Positions 63,825 to 64,000 of a stretch of DNA of 64,000 bases are shown piece after piece (position 1 is the first letter of the stretch; every line of letters starts with the position of its first letter). Source of the DNA: Monarcha castaneiventris obscurior (Eukaryota; Chordata; Aves; Passeriformes; Monarchidae); NCBI GenBank assembly GCA_026261815.1, contig JAMPIT010000059.1, positions 22,616,001 to 22,680,000 of the forward strand. Reading direction: 5' to 3'. The notes below the pieces were generated by a model, which did not search any database, was not told the origin of the DNA, and saw only the letters and a program-made list of their open reading frames with translations. Position numbers and translations under genes: made by a program.

Positions 63825-64000
63825 CTTTCAGGAAAAAGGAGACCAATTCAAAATGGCAAATAGTCAAAATTCAAGCCTCAAAAAAAAAAAAAAAAAATCT
63901 ACCCCTTACATTTATCCACTAGCTTCTGACATGTTTTGACTGGGACTTAAGAGAAGGTAACAAACTTTGGCTGTAGGTTTGCAAGCACTGGCCTGCTTAT
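63825..64000 (-). other. TRIO intron, partial (upstream of first exon in window)
   Basis: Intronic end with the pyrimidine-rich acceptor tract of the 63675-63824 exon. It includes an 18-base A run at 63880-63897, which is poly-T in the sense of the gene. Nothing else is recognised. Confidence 0.85.
63880..63897. repeat. A18 homopolymer
   Basis: Eighteen consecutive A residues, 55 bp upstream (in gene sense) of the first exon. Length may vary or be an assembly approximation. Confidence 0.9.

Noticed and set aside
63880..63897. A18 as the tail of a processed pseudogene
   Set aside because: No gene-like sequence precedes it on either strand and no flanking duplication was seen; treated as a homopolymer.

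Overview
This 64 kb window is vertebrate, almost certainly avian, genomic DNA. It carries one recognisable gene on the minus strand: an internal part of TRIO, the spectrin-repeat Rho-family guanine exchange factor. Seventeen coding exons lie between 63824 (5' side) and 26652 (3' side). All have GT-AG introns and unbroken reading phase, and together they encode 712 consecutive residues plus one base. By conserved landmark residues (R1078, D1368, R1428, P1461, N1465/D1466, H1469, recalled from human TRIO) this stretch corresponds to about human residues 1023-1734: the last spectrin repeats, the whole first DH-PH cassette (GEF1, acting on RhoG/Rac1), the linker and the first SH3 domain. Diagnostic residues favour TRIO over its paralogue Kalirin.

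Layout in + coordinates. 1-26651 is one intron, at least 26.6 kb, downstream of the SH3 exon; the next TRIO exon is beyond the window. It contains a SINE, a CR1 fragment and, at about 9.8-10.2 kb, a higher-GC patch that may be an alternative first exon. 26652-26895 is the SH3 exon. 26896-34990 is an 8.1 kb intron with an old CR1 copy. 34991-43288 holds the linker, PH and last DH exons. 45505-50773 holds most DH exons. 50885-63824 holds the spectrin-repeat exons, with a ~0.9 kb CR1 insertion ending about 35 bp from one splice donor.

Organism: bird-style CR1 LINE copies of several ages are the main interspersed repeats. A tRNA(Ile)-like/CR1-tailed SINE near 18.2 kb resembles the TguSINE1 family of passerine birds, so a songbird or other passerine is likely. 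I see no second protein-coding gene, RNA gene, CRISPR array or bacterial feature. Nearly all other open frames are short intronic chance frames, many beginning at non-ATG codons.

The most interesting items are (1) a minus-strand frame at about 9.8-10.0 kb. It has a Kozak ATG, an upstream in-frame stop, a phase-compatible donor and a peptide resembling the first exon of the Kalirin short isoform Duet. (2) A 17-bp tandem duplication that copies a TRIO splice donor beside a CR1 insertion. No undescribed multi-gene system is visible.
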